Numbered from the stretch's first letter, positions 8,617 through 18,262 are shown. The stretch: 64,000 nt of DNA from Breznakibacter xylanolyticus (GCF_003254275.1 NZ_QKZK01000006.1:62001-126000); one strand, 5' to 3'. The notes: generated by a model not told the origin, from the letters alone. A program made the numbers and translations.

Positions 8617-10281
8617 ATGAAAAAAATCCTATTATTATTTCTGACTGCCACCGGGTTAACGGCACAAACGTCGGTCAATATGGCGCGTTTTGACCATTTT
8701 ACGTATCAGGGTCATGACCCTGTTTACCACGAGAAACAGTTGACCGAAGGTCAATATTTCAACCCCATCCTACAGGGCTATTACCCCGATCCGAGCGTGT
8801 GCCGAAAAGGCAACGACTACTATTTGGTGAACAGCACCTTTTCGCACTATCCGGGTGTACCCATTTTTCACAGCACCGATCTGGTGAACTGGCAACAAAT
8901 TGGTCATGTGCTGAACCGTCCTTCACAGCTCAACCTCGATGGTCTGCCCATGTCGTACGGCATCTTTGCCCCGGCCATTGAATACAACCCATTCAACGAC
9001 ACGTTTTACATGATTACCACACTGGTGGGACGTGGCGACAACTTTGTGGTGAAGGCCAAAGACCCCCGCGGCCCCTGGAGCGATCCCATTTGGCTGCCCG
9101 AAGTGCCAGGCATCGACCCGTCGCTCTTTTTTGACGACAACGGCAAAGCATACATCGTCAACAACCGCGAGCCGGCTTACCCTGCGCTTTACAGCGGTCA
9201 CCGAGCCGTGTGGATTCACGAGTACGATGTGGCCACCGACCGCACCGTGGGCACGCCCAAAGTGCTCATCGACGGAGGCATAGACATCAGCACCCAGCCG
9301 CAATGGATTGAAGGTCCACACTTGTATAAAATAAAAGGCCGCTATTATCTGATGGCCGCCGAGGGAGGCACCGACATCAACCACTGCGAGGTGATATTAC
9401 GAGCCGACAACCCGTGGGGGCCATTCGAAGTATGGGATCATAACCCCATCCTGACACAACGCGATCTGTCGTGGGGACGTGACTTTCCCGTGACCAACGC
9501 CGGGCATGCCGACCTGCTTGAAGACCACGAAGGCAACTGGTGGAGCGTGTTCCTGGCCTGTCGCCCATACCGTGACAACCTGTTTAACATTGGCCGCGAG
9601 ACCTTTTTACTGCCGGTAACATGGGAAGATGGCTGGCCGGTGATTCTCAAACATGGACTCGAAATCCCGCAGGTGGGGGAGAAACAAGGCGTTCGCCAGG
9701 GAGCCACACCGGAGGTAATGCCCAACGGCAATTTCACGATCACCGACAACTTTGACGCAGCGAAACTTGCCATGACGTGGCTGATGATTCGCACGCCTCA
9801 CACACCTTGGCACAAATTACAAAACGGCCAACTGGAGATTGCGTGCCACAACGTGAGCATCAACGAAAAGGGGAATCCGGCTTTTGTAGCACGTCGTCAA
9901 CAGCATCATCACTTCACAGCCACCACGCGCATGAGCTTCAAGCCTGGCAATGAAACTGAAAATGCGGGATTGGTGTGTTTTCAAAACGAAAACCACTATT
10001 ACTATCTAGGCGTGTACAAGAAAGGGAAACAACAGGTGGTGCGGCTCACGAAAGGGCTCAAGGAACAGAAAAGCGAAGTGCTGGCCGAGATTCCCATCGG
10101 GAAAGCCAGACAGATCGATTTACGAGTGACGGGCGAAGGCGCATTGATGCACTTTGCCATTGCCACGCGCCCCGGAAAATGGACAGAGGTGGCTCGAGAT
10201 GTGGATGCCACGTATTTAAGCACCAGCCAGGCAGGCGGATTTGTGGGGACGGTGATTGGGATGTATGCGGCGGGGAGGTGA
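8617..10281 (+). CDS. GH43 beta-xylosidase/alpha-L-arabinofuranosidase
   Basis: Inverting five-bladed beta-propeller hydrolase. Signal peptide MKKILLLFLTATGLTAQ. The catalytic triad of family 43 is visible: YYPDPSV (Asp58, base), GIDPSLFF (Asp167, pKa modulator) and WIEGPHLYK (Glu232, acid). After the propeller (about 45-340), a concanavalin-like C-terminal domain (about 365-554, beginning FTITDNFDAAKLAMTWLMIR) matches the GH43_C2/DUF1349 type that often contributes to the active site of subfamily-1 beta-xylosidases. It is last in the plus-strand xylan series. Beta-xylosidase is favoured over arabinofuranosidase because of the C-terminal domain and the GH67 neighbour; the two cannot be separated by sequence alone. 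Confidence 0.9.
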   Translation: MKKILLLFLTATGLTAQTSVNMARFDHFTYQGHDPVYHEKQLTEGQYFNPILQGYYPDPSVCRKGNDYYLVNSTFSHYPGVPIFHSTDLVNWQQIGHVLNRPSQLNLDGLPMSYGIFAPAIEYNPFNDTFYMITTLVGRGDNFVVKAKDPRGPWSDPIWLPEVPGIDPSLFFDDNGKAYIVNNREPAYPALYSGHRAVWIHEYDVATDRTVGTPKVLIDGGIDISTQPQWIEGPHLYKIKGRYYLMAAEGGTDINHCEVILRADNPWGPFEVWDHNPILTQRDLSWGRDFPVTNAGHADLLEDHEGNWWSVFLACRPYRDNLFNIGRETFLLPVTWEDGWPVILKHGLEIPQVGEKQGVRQGATPEVMPNGNFTITDNFDAAKLAMTWLMIRTPHTPWHKLQNGQLEIACHNVSINEKGNPAFVARRQQHHHFTATTRMSFKPGNETENAGLVCFQNENHYYYLGVYKKGKQQVVRLTKGLKEQKSEVLAEIPIGKARQIDLRVTGEGALMHFAIATRPGKWTEVARDVDATYLSTSQAGGFVGTVIGMYAAGR

Positions 10282-10358
10282 AAGCCCCTCCCGGCGTTCC
10301 CGAAGGGGAGAGGGAGGAAAACGATTTTCGGCACATAGAGTTTTCAATGAACACAGAG

Positions 10359-10541
10359 TCAGAATAAACGCAAAGGCGCGAAGGCGCTGAGCTATTTTGT
10401 TACGCCATGCGTTTAAATAACAAAGCAGATAACTCATCTTTCTCTGCGTAACTAACTAAGAACTGACAGTGAGTTGCAGTGAGATAAGATGAGAACCAGT
10501 GAGGAGAAGAAATCTAAGGGTAACTCAATAAAAAAGTGATT
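10359..10541 (+). repeat. Third copy of the ~200-bp intergenic repeat
   Basis: Shares AATAAACGCAAAGGCGCGAA and GTGAGTTGCAGTGAGATAAG with the tandem pair at 2701-3104, but has diverged in the middle and at the 3' end. It fills most of the 379-bp gap between the convergent GH43 and HTCS genes. A C-rich/G-rich imperfect stem (10286-10316) precedes it. Confidence 0.75.
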
Positions 10542-10613
10542 TGGCACCCCTCTATAACTCAGGCCATAACACATGAATAACAACAACTTACAGCATTGTC
10601 ACATAAAAAACAC

Positions 10614-10646
10614 AGGGGCACAGAGATTAGAACTCTCTGTGCCCCT
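10614..10646 (-). terminator. Rho-independent terminator of the HTCS gene
   Basis: A perfect 13-bp stem AGGGGCACAGAGA / TCTCTGTGCCCCT with a 7-base loop. On the minus strand it is followed by GTGTTTTTT, 15 bases downstream of the HTCS stop codon. The plus-strand side has no T-run. Confidence 0.85.
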
Positions 10647-10660
10647 ACTACTAAACACAT

Positions 10661-13600
10661 CTACCCTTCGGCAGATGTGTCACTGCTTTTTTGATAGACG
10701 GATGGGGGCATTCCGAAATGGTTTTTAAAGCACTTGCTGAAATAATTGGCATCGCTAAAGCCAACGTTCAGGCCTATTTCACTGATGGTGAGGTTGCTAT
10801 TTTTAATCAGGAAAGCGGCTTTTTTCATGCGGATGAGCTGAATGAACTCGTTGGGTGAATAGCCGCTAATGAGTTTCATCTTTTTATAAAAGACGGTACG
10901 GCTCATGTTGAGTTTGTCGGCAATGAGGTCGACGCTGAAATCGTTGTTGCCGATATTTTCGTCGATGACTCGGGTCACGGTGTCTATAAATTCCTTATCG
11001 GCATTGACGCCGGGCACGTTGTCGGTGGCGAAGTCGGGCTCCTGGCCAAATACCTGCCGGAGGCGTTTGCGCTGATTGATTAGATTATCGATTCGCACCT
11101 GCAGGTGGCTGATGTTAAAGGGCTTGGTAATGTAATCGTCGGCGCCCAGCGCCATGGCTTCCAGCATCTTATCTTCACTGGCGATGGCCGTGAGCAGGAT
11201 GACGGGAATGTGCGAAGTATTGAGGTCGCCCTTAAGGCGCTTGAGGGTTTCGAGACCATCCATCTCGGGCATCATGTAGTCGCACACCACCAGGTCGATG
11301 GCGTGCGCGCGCGCTTTTTCGATGGCTATTCGTCCATTTTCGGCACCCACCACATTGTATGTCTCATTGAGTTTTTCCATTAAGAACGCGAGCAGGTTCG
11401 GGTTGTCTTCCACCAGCAAGAGTGATTCTTTGCGAGCCGAAGCCTTGCGCACTTCAGGGGCAGGCACTTCCAGTTCCGGCGCATACTTCAATGCCACCTC
11501 ATCGGCCGACGCACGAGCGGCAGTTGTCACCACATCGGTATCGGGCATGGACTTGGGGCGTGACACGGGCAGCATCACCATAAATTCGGTGCCATGCCCC
11601 AGTTCACTTCGCACCTCGATGGAACCCCCATGCCAGGTCACCAGTTCACGAGTGAAGAAAAGCCCCAGTCCGGTGCTCTCCTGACTTTTATAAAAACGGT
11701 CGAAAATCTTACCCAGCTCATCCGGGGCAATGCCCACGCCCTGATCCATCACCGAAATTCGTAACATCTGAGAAGAGGCATCGAGAGAAACCGACATGGC
11801 GATTGTTTTGCCCTGCGGCGTATGCTTCAGAGCATTCGACAATAGGTTGTAACACACCTTCTCCATTACCCCCACATCCACAAAACCGATGATGCCGGGG
11901 GCGGGACAGGAGACCGTGAAATTGATGCCCCGCTTTTGAGCCAATGGAAGAAACACCCCATGAATGTCGTTAAAGAAAGTCCCCAAGTCGACAGGGGCGA
12001 CCTTGAGATTGGCCTTATTTTCGCGCAGACGGCGGAAATCAAGAATCTGTTCTACGAGATGGAGCAGATAACCGGCATTTTTCTTGATTTGCAGGGCGCG
12101 CTGCCGCACTTTTTCGGGCACGTCGGAACCGGTAATGATGTCATCGACCGGACTCAAAATTAATGTCAATGGCGTTTTAAACTCGTGCGAGATGTTGGTA
12201 TAATATTGGAGCTTCTCCTCGTTGAGACGCTCGTTGATTTCGAGTTCCTGGCGCAGGCGCAACTGGCGCACCTTTAAACGATAATAAAACCACACCAAAA
12301 AAGCCAGCAAGGCCAGATAGATGACATAAGCCGGGAAAGAGTTCCAAAAAGGAGGATGGATGACAAAAGAATAATCAGCCACCGCCTCCATCCACATACC
12401 ATTGCTATTGGTGGCACGCACTTTAAAGGTATACGAGCCGGGCGGCAGACCGCGATAAGTGACCGAGCTTTGCGACGAAGGTGCCGACCACCCTTTGTCG
12501 AAATTTTCGAGATAAAAGGCATACTTAATTTTATCGGGTGCCGCGTAGTCGAGGGCCGCAAAGTCGAACGTCAACGTATTATCGCTGTGGTCAAAACCGG
12601 CCTCATGGGGCATCATCCCCACCGGTCGGTTGCTGTTGTACACGGCCGAGATATGTACCCGATATTGTGAAGTATCGCCCATCAAGCTCAGAGGATTGAA
12701 AAGCACCAGGCCATTGGCATGCCCCATGACCACCTGCCCGGCACGAGTCATGAGCGCGGCACTCTCGGAAAAGAGGTTGCTTCCCAGCCCGTCGGCCTCA
12801 CGGTAACGCTCCACCAGGCCGGTGACAGGGTCGTAATGGTTGATGCCATTGTCGGTTCCCAGCCAGAGCTTTCCTGATTTATCTTCCACAATGCTGTTGA
12901 TGACGTTGCTGGAGAGGCCATCGTTACGCATCACATACCGCCAGTCAAAATGCTGATTTAGCACATCAATGTGAGAGATCACATTGAGACCTCCGCCAAA
13001 GGTTCCCAGATACACATCGCCCGAGGCATGCTGCCACATGCACAGCACATCGTTATTAGAGATGCCGGGAGCCCCGTCGCGACGAACGGAGAGACGGACA
13101 AACTGTTTATCGGCAGCCGTCAGCTGATTGGCCGGCAAAATATTGAGTCCCCCCGAGGTGGCAATCCACAGGTTGTCGTCACGATCAAACAGAAGCTGAC
13201 GCACGCGGTTGTCGGAGAGCGAAGCCAGATTGTTGGCATCTGCCAAGTAGCGCGACAAGCGTGGCACTCCAAAGGGGTCGTTGAGCAGATACAAACCACC
13301 GGAATAGGTTGCAATCCAATACTGTCCGTGCTTGTCCTGATGAATGTCGAAAACATTCTGAGAGTCGTCGTTAAGATTCATGCCCAAGGTCTCACTATAT
13401 CGCATGACCACCGGGTTTTGCTTAAGGCGCTCGCTGGCGCGGATCACGCAAATGCCATCGCCCTTGGTGCCAATCCACAAGTTTTTGTCGCGATCCTCGA
13501 ACAAACAATAGATTCCCTTTTTGAACTTGGGAATAAAAGGGATGATGCGGTAGTTTTTGAGGTTGTCCCAATCGGGGCTTTGCTCCATGGCAAAGAGTTC

Positions 13601-15010
13601 ACCGGCACGAGTACCCACCCAAATCCGTTCGGAAGCATCGACAAAGAGCGCCCTGACATCGTTGGAGAGGAACGATGCAGAAGCTGCCGAAGGGGTGACA
13701 TGGTAAAAATCGGAAGGGGTGATGTTGATTTTGTTGATGCCCCCATTGTAGGTACCCACCCAAAGGTTTTTGCTTCGATCTTCGAAAATAGAGAGCACAT
13801 AGTCGGACGAGAGCGAGTTGGCATCCTTATCGTCGTACAGATATTGTTCAAACTGAGCGGAAGCGCGATGATAACGACTCAACCCGCCGCCATAGATGCC
13901 TACCCACAAGGTGTTATTGCTGTCTTTGAAAATGAGCTGTTTATCCATGTCGCCCAAAGCATCGCGTTTATCGGCACCCAGAGGGAAATAGGTAATTTTT
14001 CCGGTATAAACATCAAATGAGCAGACGCCCCGCTGTGCGGTCACAATCCAGAATAGTCCGTTTTGATCGTAGAAAAACGACTGAATGGAGCTGGCCGGCA
14101 ACCCGGAGTTACGCACCTGAAAGTGCTGCACTTCATTCTTTAGGGTGTCGAACACATATAGGCCATCGCCCCATGTTCCCACCAAAAGATATTGATTGTA
14201 TTGCTCGAGACACTGAATGCGCATGGGGCCAAAACGGTTGAAAGAGGCCATCGATTTCCTGCCGATGGCGGTCGAAAACTGCAACACTCCGTTTGCCCCG
14301 GTTCCGACCCACACGTGTTGCGGGGTTATTTTGACAGAATTGGCAGACCCCTCCACATAAAGCGGCTGAATGGCAGAAGAAGAGAAATCGGCACGGTCGT
14401 CGGACAACAACAGCAGTCCGCGAGAGGAGCCCAACCACACTTCGCCATTGGGTGCAGCCTGAATGAAGTTAACCACATCGGATGGCTTAAAATGATTGTT
14501 TGAGAGATAATCGATGCGGTAGCCCCCCGGCAAATCAGGATTAGAGATTAACCGAATGCAACCCCCTTTGAGGGAATAGTACCAAAACACATCGGGGGAG
14601 CTTTGATAGACGTACGACACGGCAAAATCGCCATAGCCGCTCCCCGTGTTGGCATCCACAGGCGTAAATATTTCGCGTTGGGCATCGAACCGATGAATGT
14701 GCCCGTCGAAAGTGGAGAGGTAAAAGATGCCACGCGAATCCTGCAATATGTGCGTAAGTCGGTTATTTTGAAGCGTATTGGGATTGCCTGGCAAGTAATG
14801 ATAATCCTTAAAACGGTAGCCATCGTAACGATTGAGTCCGTTGAGAGTCCCCATCCACATGTAACCGTCGTGATCCTGATAAAACAGGCGCACCGAGTTA
14901 TTAGACAACCCGTGAGAGATGTTCAAATGCTCAAAACGCACGCCGGCACAGACCAGTCCGGCACAGCCCCATAACGTCACCACCATCAACAACCATCCAG
15001 CTCTTATCAT
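10661..15010 (-). CDS. Hybrid two-component system sensor/regulator (HTCS)
   Basis: One-protein two-component regulator that senses an oligosaccharide in the periplasm and activates PUL transcription. An in-frame TTG at 15025 is possible, but ATG 15010 has a GGAGG seven bases upstream and starts the signal peptide (MIRAGWLLMVVTLWGCAG), giving 1449 aa. Order: signal peptide; two periplasmic propellers of Reg_prop repeats (many WVGT/WIGT motifs, about 25-790); Y_Y_Y domain (about 800-880); membrane segment about 888-910; HisKA with SHEFKTPLT (His near 943); HATPase_c (to about 1150, GLGLFFTREL); receiver (about 1193-1310, Asp in VVCDYMMPEMDG); AraC-type DNA-binding domain (about 1340-1449). It lies between the xylan and pectin gene sets and is convergent with the xylan genes, so its ligand is not obvious. 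The domain assignment is firm. Confidence 0.96.
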   Translation of the reverse strand: MIRAGWLLMVVTLWGCAGLVCAGVRFEHLNISHGLSNNSVRLFYQDHDGYMWMGTLNGLNRYDGYRFKDYHYLPGNPNTLQNNRLTHILQDSRGIFYLSTFDGHIHRFDAQREIFTPVDANTGSGYGDFAVSYVYQSSPDVFWYYSLKGGCIRLISNPDLPGGYRIDYLSNNHFKPSDVVNFIQAAPNGEVWLGSSRGLLLLSDDRADFSSSAIQPLYVEGSANSVKITPQHVWVGTGANGVLQFSTAIGRKSMASFNRFGPMRIQCLEQYNQYLLVGTWGDGLYVFDTLKNEVQHFQVRNSGLPASSIQSFFYDQNGLFWIVTAQRGVCSFDVYTGKITYFPLGADKRDALGDMDKQLIFKDSNNTLWVGIYGGGLSRYHRASAQFEQYLYDDKDANSLSSDYVLSIFEDRSKNLWVGTYNGGINKINITPSDFYHVTPSAASASFLSNDVRALFVDASERIWVGTRAGELFAMEQSPDWDNLKNYRIIPFIPKFKKGIYCLFEDRDKNLWIGTKGDGICVIRASERLKQNPVVMRYSETLGMNLNDDSQNVFDIHQDKHGQYWIATYSGGLYLLNDPFGVPRLSRYLADANNLASLSDNRVRQLLFDRDDNLWIATSGGLNILPANQLTAADKQFVRLSVRRDGAPGISNNDVLCMWQHASGDVYLGTFGGGLNVISHIDVLNQHFDWRYVMRNDGLSSNVINSIVEDKSGKLWLGTDNGINHYDPVTGLVERYREADGLGSNLFSESAALMTRAGQVVMGHANGLVLFNPLSLMGDTSQYRVHISAVYNSNRPVGMMPHEAGFDHSDNTLTFDFAALDYAAPDKIKYAFYLENFDKGWSAPSSQSSVTYRGLPPGSYTFKVRATNSNGMWMEAVADYSFVIHPPFWNSFPAYVIYLALLAFLVWFYYRLKVRQLRLRQELEINERLNEEKLQYYTNISHEFKTPLTLILSPVDDIITGSDVPEKVRQRALQIKKNAGYLLHLVEQILDFRRLRENKANLKVAPVDLGTFFNDIHGVFLPLAQKRGINFTVSCPAPGIIGFVDVGVMEKVCYNLLSNALKHTPQGKTIAMSVSLDASSQMLRISVMDQGVGIAPDELGKIFDRFYKSQESTGLGLFFTRELVTWHGGSIEVRSELGHGTEFMVMLPVSRPKSMPDTDVVTTAARASADEVALKYAPELEVPAPEVRKASARKESLLLVEDNPNLLAFLMEKLNETYNVVGAENGRIAIEKARAHAIDLVVCDYMMPEMDGLETLKRLKGDLNTSHIPVILLTAIASEDKMLEAMALGADDYITKPFNISHLQVRIDNLINQRKRLRQVFGQEPDFATDNVPGVNADKEFIDTVTRVIDENIGNNDFSVDLIADKLNMSRTVFYKKMKLISGYSPNEFIQLIRMKKAAFLIKNSNLTISEIGLNVGFSDANYFSKCFKNHFGMPPSVYQKSSDTSAEG

Positions 15011-15049
15011 CGCACACACCTCCAATTAACGGTTCGTCTTACTCGGGAA

Positions 15050-15057
15050 CAAAAATA
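15050..15057 (-). promoter_or_regulatory. Candidate -7 box for the HTCS gene
   Basis: Minus-strand TATTTTTG fits the Bacteroidota -7 consensus TAnnTTTG exactly and lies 40 bases before the ATG. No convincing -33 TTTG is seen at the expected spacing, so the call is tentative. Confidence 0.4.
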
Positions 15058-15410
15058 AGGAAAAGAAACAACGCCCCCGCGGAAAGTAAATATTCACTAA
15101 CAGATCTAAATATTCGTGACTCAAAAATAACGAATCGTCGGTCATTTGGAATCAATAATAATGCGAAAAATGTTCGGCAATTCCATTATTTGATTTTATA
15201 TTCGCATGTCATCACAATTCGCTTACAATGCATTACGCAGGTTCGCAATAATTGTTTTGCACTTTTTGTCACTACACATACAAGACATCCAATTCCAAAG
15301 CTGTCACTTCTGCAAGAGCAAACACACAATCAACCATTTACACCATTTAACCATTCTTAAACCGTTCTTCTACAAAAAATGAACATCCACACACAGATAA
15401 TCAATATCGT

Positions 15411-15519
15411 TTAGTTAAGAGAAAAAGATGTCAGACAAAGAGACGGATGATAAGATGAAAACGGATGTTTAGATCCGTTCATTACCTCTCTTCAGTCTAA
15501 TCATCTTCGTATCTCTACA
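15411..15519 (+). repeat. ~110-bp palindromic dispersed element, copy A
   Basis: Lies in the 559-bp divergent gap between the HTCS and fucO-like genes, ending 50 bases before the latter's ATG. The centre is a perfect ACGGAT-GTTTAG-ATCCGT hairpin. The outer arms (AGAGACGGATGATAAGATGA and a partner near 15495-15516) pair imperfectly. It matches copies at 18145-18240 and, inverted, at 52591-52716. The rest of the gap (15058-15410) is AT-rich with a weak inverted repeat ATGCGAA/TTCGCAT near 15163 and 15203 and no gene. Confidence 0.75.
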
Positions 15520-15569
15520 ATGAAACGCACTCATTTAAAGACATTGCATTGATAACAAAAAATAAAAAC

Positions 15570-16730
15570 ATGGAAACAAAACGACTGATTTTGAACGAGA
15601 CAAGTTATTTTGGCGCAGGCGCCATTCAACAAATCACGGGCGAAATAGCCCGTCGGGGTTACAAAAAAGCACTTGTGGTGACCGACAAGGATTTGATGAA
15701 GTTTGGGGTCGCCACGCGGGTTCTCGAAGTGCTGGATAAGGCCAATGTTCCTTATGTGGTGTACGACGAGGTGAAGGCCAACCCAACGGTCAACAACGTG
15801 AAAGCCGGGGTGAAGGCGTTTAAAGAAGCGGGAGCCGACTTCCTGATCGCCATAGGCGGAGGATCGCCCATCGACACATCAAAGGCCATCGGTATCATCA
15901 CCAACAACCCATCGTTTGCCGACGTGAAGTCCCTGGAGGGGGTTGCTGACACCAAGAAACGCAGTGTTCCCATCATTGCCGTTCCCACCACGGCAGGCAC
16001 AGCTGCCGAGGTGACCATCAACTACGTGATTACCGACGAGGAATCGGTGAAGAAAATGGTGTGCGTGGATCCTAACGACATCCCCGAATTGTCAATTGTG
16101 GATCCCGAAATGATGGTGTCGATGCCCAAGGGTCTGACGGCCGCCACAGGGATGGATGCGCTCACGCATGCCATTGAGGGATACATCACCCGTGGGGCCT
16201 GGACGATGACAGACATGTTCGAGATCAAGGCCATTGAGCTCATCGCTCAGCACCTGGAGACCGCCGTGAACGAGCCCACCAACCTGGAGGCGCGTAACGG
16301 CATGGCGCTGGCACAGTACATCGCCGGCATGGGCTTCTCGAACGTTGGTCTGGGCATCGTGCACAGCATGGCGCACCCGCTGGGCGCCTACTACGACACT
16401 CCGCACGGCGTGGCCAATGCACTGCTGCTTCCTTACGTGATGGAATACAACGCACCTGCCACAGGCGACAAATACAAGGCCATTGCCAAAGCCATGGGAG
16501 TGGCCAACGTGGACGGCATGAGTCAGGAAGCTTATCGCACGGCAGCCGTTGACGCGGTGAAGGCGTTGTCGAAACGCATCCACATCCCCCAAAAGCTCAA
16601 CGAGATAGGCGTCAAAGAAGCCGACCTGGAGAAACTGGCCGTGGCTGCGTTTAATGACGTGTGTACACCCGGCAACCCGAGAGATACGTCGGCAGAAGAG
16701 ATTCTGGCGCTGTACAAAAAAGCGTTTTAA
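15570..16730 (+). CDS. fucO: Lactaldehyde reductase / 1,2-propanediol oxidoreductase (iron-type alcohol dehydrogenase)
   Basis: NAD-dependent group III alcohol dehydrogenase that reduces L-lactaldehyde, the aldolase product of L-fucose and L-rhamnose catabolism, to L-1,2-propanediol; cytosolic. ATG 15570 is preferred to an upstream TTG, giving 386 aa against about 382 in Escherichia coli FucO. Visible motifs are the nucleotide-binding IAIGGGSPIDTSKA and VPTTAGTAAEVT, and the metal-site segments GMDALTHAIEGYI and HSMAHPLGAYYDTPHGVAN. There is no signal peptide. Next to rhamnogalacturonan genes, its role is probably the last step of anaerobic rhamnose use, although no rhamnose isomerase, kinase or aldolase is in the window. 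A general alcohol dehydrogenase is the alternative. Confidence 0.88.
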   Translation: METKRLILNETSYFGAGAIQQITGEIARRGYKKALVVTDKDLMKFGVATRVLEVLDKANVPYVVYDEVKANPTVNNVKAGVKAFKEAGADFLIAIGGGSPIDTSKAIGIITNNPSFADVKSLEGVADTKKRSVPIIAVPTTAGTAAEVTINYVITDEESVKKMVCVDPNDIPELSIVDPEMMVSMPKGLTAATGMDALTHAIEGYITRGAWTMTDMFEIKAIELIAQHLETAVNEPTNLEARNGMALAQYIAGMGFSNVGLGIVHSMAHPLGAYYDTPHGVANALLLPYVMEYNAPATGDKYKAIAKAMGVANVDGMSQEAYRTAAVDAVKALSKRIHIPQKLNEIGVKEADLEKLAVAAFNDVCTPGNPRDTSAEEILALYKKAF

Positions 16731-17383
16731 AGAAGAAAAAGGCTCTATTCTGATTCATATGGGTAATCATAAGTATGTATTCACTCAAACCTATATTTCG
16801 TGCCCTCTAGCCGGGCGGGCTCTTACTTTTTATTCGGAAAGCGTTTGTTTTCATTTGCCCTCATGATTAAGCGTCGCTGAGCTCCGCTGAATTGGCTACA
16901 GCCCCAAAAAGTAAGCAATTTTTGCATCAAGTGAGAGCAATGTGCAAACTGGTTTGCCAATGCCGAACGTTGCAAAAATCAGCTTTGCTAAAAAAGGCCG
17001 CCGCTGACGTGAAATGGCTAAAAATCATAGGCTCTTGCTAAAATCTGCGAACTCGCAAGCTCAAACAGCGCATATTTTTTTTACGCTCAGGCCTATGATT
17101 TTTTTAACGCCATTTTCATCTGAAGATTATTTGTTTTTAATTGGTCAGATGGAACTCGCCAGTAATCAACTCCTGTGTATCGAAGTGTTAGACAGGGCTC
17201 GTTTCCGAAGGCGGCTTAGTTACCTTTTGTTGATTTCGTGCTTTTATATTTTGTTTACCCACAGAATTCGACATAGAGCCAAGAAAAAGCCCCTCCCTGC
17301 CTCCCCGATGGGGAGGTGGGGAAATAGGAGGCATCAGATGAAATGATACCACAAGCCTTATCGGCACACAAAAACACACCATC
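16731..17383 (+). other. 653-bp intergenic region with repeat fragments, no gene
   Basis: No credible coding region. It contains a segment like GCCGGGCGGGCTCTTACTTTTT (about 16813-16833) that resembles extragenic repeats of this phylum. An imperfect inverted repeat pairs GAAATGGCTAAAAATCATAG (near 17011) with CTATGATTTTTTTAACGCCA (near 17092). A repeat shared with 33922-33990 lies at 17142-17210. A CCTCCCC-GAT-GGGGAGG hairpin lies at 17300-17316. Short open frames here have no recognisable protein features. Confidence 0.6.
17142..17210 (+). repeat. Dispersed ~65-bp repeat, copy 1
   Basis: TGGTCAGATGGAACTCGCCA is followed 34 bases later by GGCTCGTTTC. The same two blocks with almost the same spacing occur at 33922-33990. 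Non-coding. Confidence 0.65.
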
Positions 17384-18133
17384 ATGCGAAAAATCATAGG
17401 CCTGTTGGCCATCAGCGCACTCATCACCACGGGGTTCATCTGTAAGAAGGAGAAGCAAGTGCGCATCCTCATGTCGGGCGACTCGACCATGCAGACGTAC
17501 CGCGACACGCTGAACCCGCAACGGGGTTGGGGTCAGGTGCTTCCTGACTTCTTCGACGAACAAACGCATATCATCAACATGGCCATTGGCGGCCGCAGCA
17601 CCAAGACGTTCCAGACGGAGGGACGCTGGCAAAAACTTCTCGACACGCTGCAGGCGGGCGACTGGGTGATCATTCAGTTTGGTCACAACGATGCCACGGT
17701 GGCCAAGCCGGAACGTTACTGCACGCCGGATGCGTACAAACAAAACCTCATAAAATTTGTGAACGATGTGCGTTCCAAAAAGGGAAACCCCATTCTGTGT
17801 ACGTCTATCGTGATGCACCGCTTTCACGATAATGGCACGCTGAAAGATGGTCACGGCGAATACCCCGGCAAGATGCGCGAGGTCGCCAATGAATTAAAGG
17901 TGCCTCTCATCGACTTGCATCATAAAACCCGGCAACTGCTAGAACAGATGGGACCTGAAGCCTCTAAAAGCCTTTACATGATTTATGCAGCCGGTCAACA
18001 TCCGTCACTGCCCGATGGCAAGGACGACCACACACACATCAACGAAACTGGGGCTCGCGAAGTGGCACGACTGGCCACGGAGGGGATGCGTGAACTAAAG
18101 TTGAAGGGACTAACGAAGAGGCTGAGGAGATAA
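17384..18133 (+). CDS. CE12 rhamnogalacturonan acetylesterase
   Basis: SGNH/GDSL hydrolase of the CE12 type that removes acetyl esters from the rhamnogalacturonan-I backbone. Signal peptide of about 20 residues, then block I SGDSTMQ (Ser34), block II GGRSTKTF, block III FGHND, and block V DDHTHINETGA (Asp215-x-x-His218). Length 249 aa is that of a single-domain CE12; the paralogue at 62555-63874 has an extra N-terminal domain. It stands alone with fucO on the plus strand, followed by a bidirectional terminator. With PL11 on the opposite strand it fits pectin deacetylation. Xylan acetylesterase activity is possible, since CE12 members vary. Confidence 0.88.
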   Translation: MRKIIGLLAISALITTGFICKKEKQVRILMSGDSTMQTYRDTLNPQRGWGQVLPDFFDEQTHIINMAIGGRSTKTFQTEGRWQKLLDTLQAGDWVIIQFGHNDATVAKPERYCTPDAYKQNLIKFVNDVRSKKGNPILCTSIVMHRFHDNGTLKDGHGEYPGKMREVANELKVPLIDLHHKTRQLLEQMGPEASKSLYMIYAAGQHPSLPDGKDDHTHINETGAREVARLATEGMRELKLKGLTKRLRR

Positions 18134-18144
18134 CAATGACGTTT

Positions 18145-18240
18145 CGCTAAGAGAAGAAGAAGTGAGACGACGAGACAGATGATAAGACGAGGAAAGATTT
18201 TTAGATCTGCCTTCCGGCTCTAATCTATCTCTCTGCAATC
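18145..18240 (+). repeat. ~110-bp palindromic dispersed element, copy B
   Basis: Begins GCTAAGAGAAGAAGAAGTGA, with a central AGAT-TTTTAG-ATCT hairpin, and matches copy A (15411-15519) along its length with substitutions. It starts 12 bases after the CE12 stop codon. Confidence 0.7.
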
Positions 18241-18262
18241 GAATAATCTACCGGGCTTTGAT

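Noticed and set aside
12971-14020. 349-aa plus-strand open frame antisense to the HTCS gene
   Set aside because: It lies wholly inside the propeller-coding part of the HTCS, whose repeats and frame are unambiguous; the composition is that of a shadow frame.
17014-17346. Small open frame in the fucO-CE12 gap
   Set aside because: It runs through dispersed repeats and a GC hairpin, and its translation resembles no protein; treated as non-coding.
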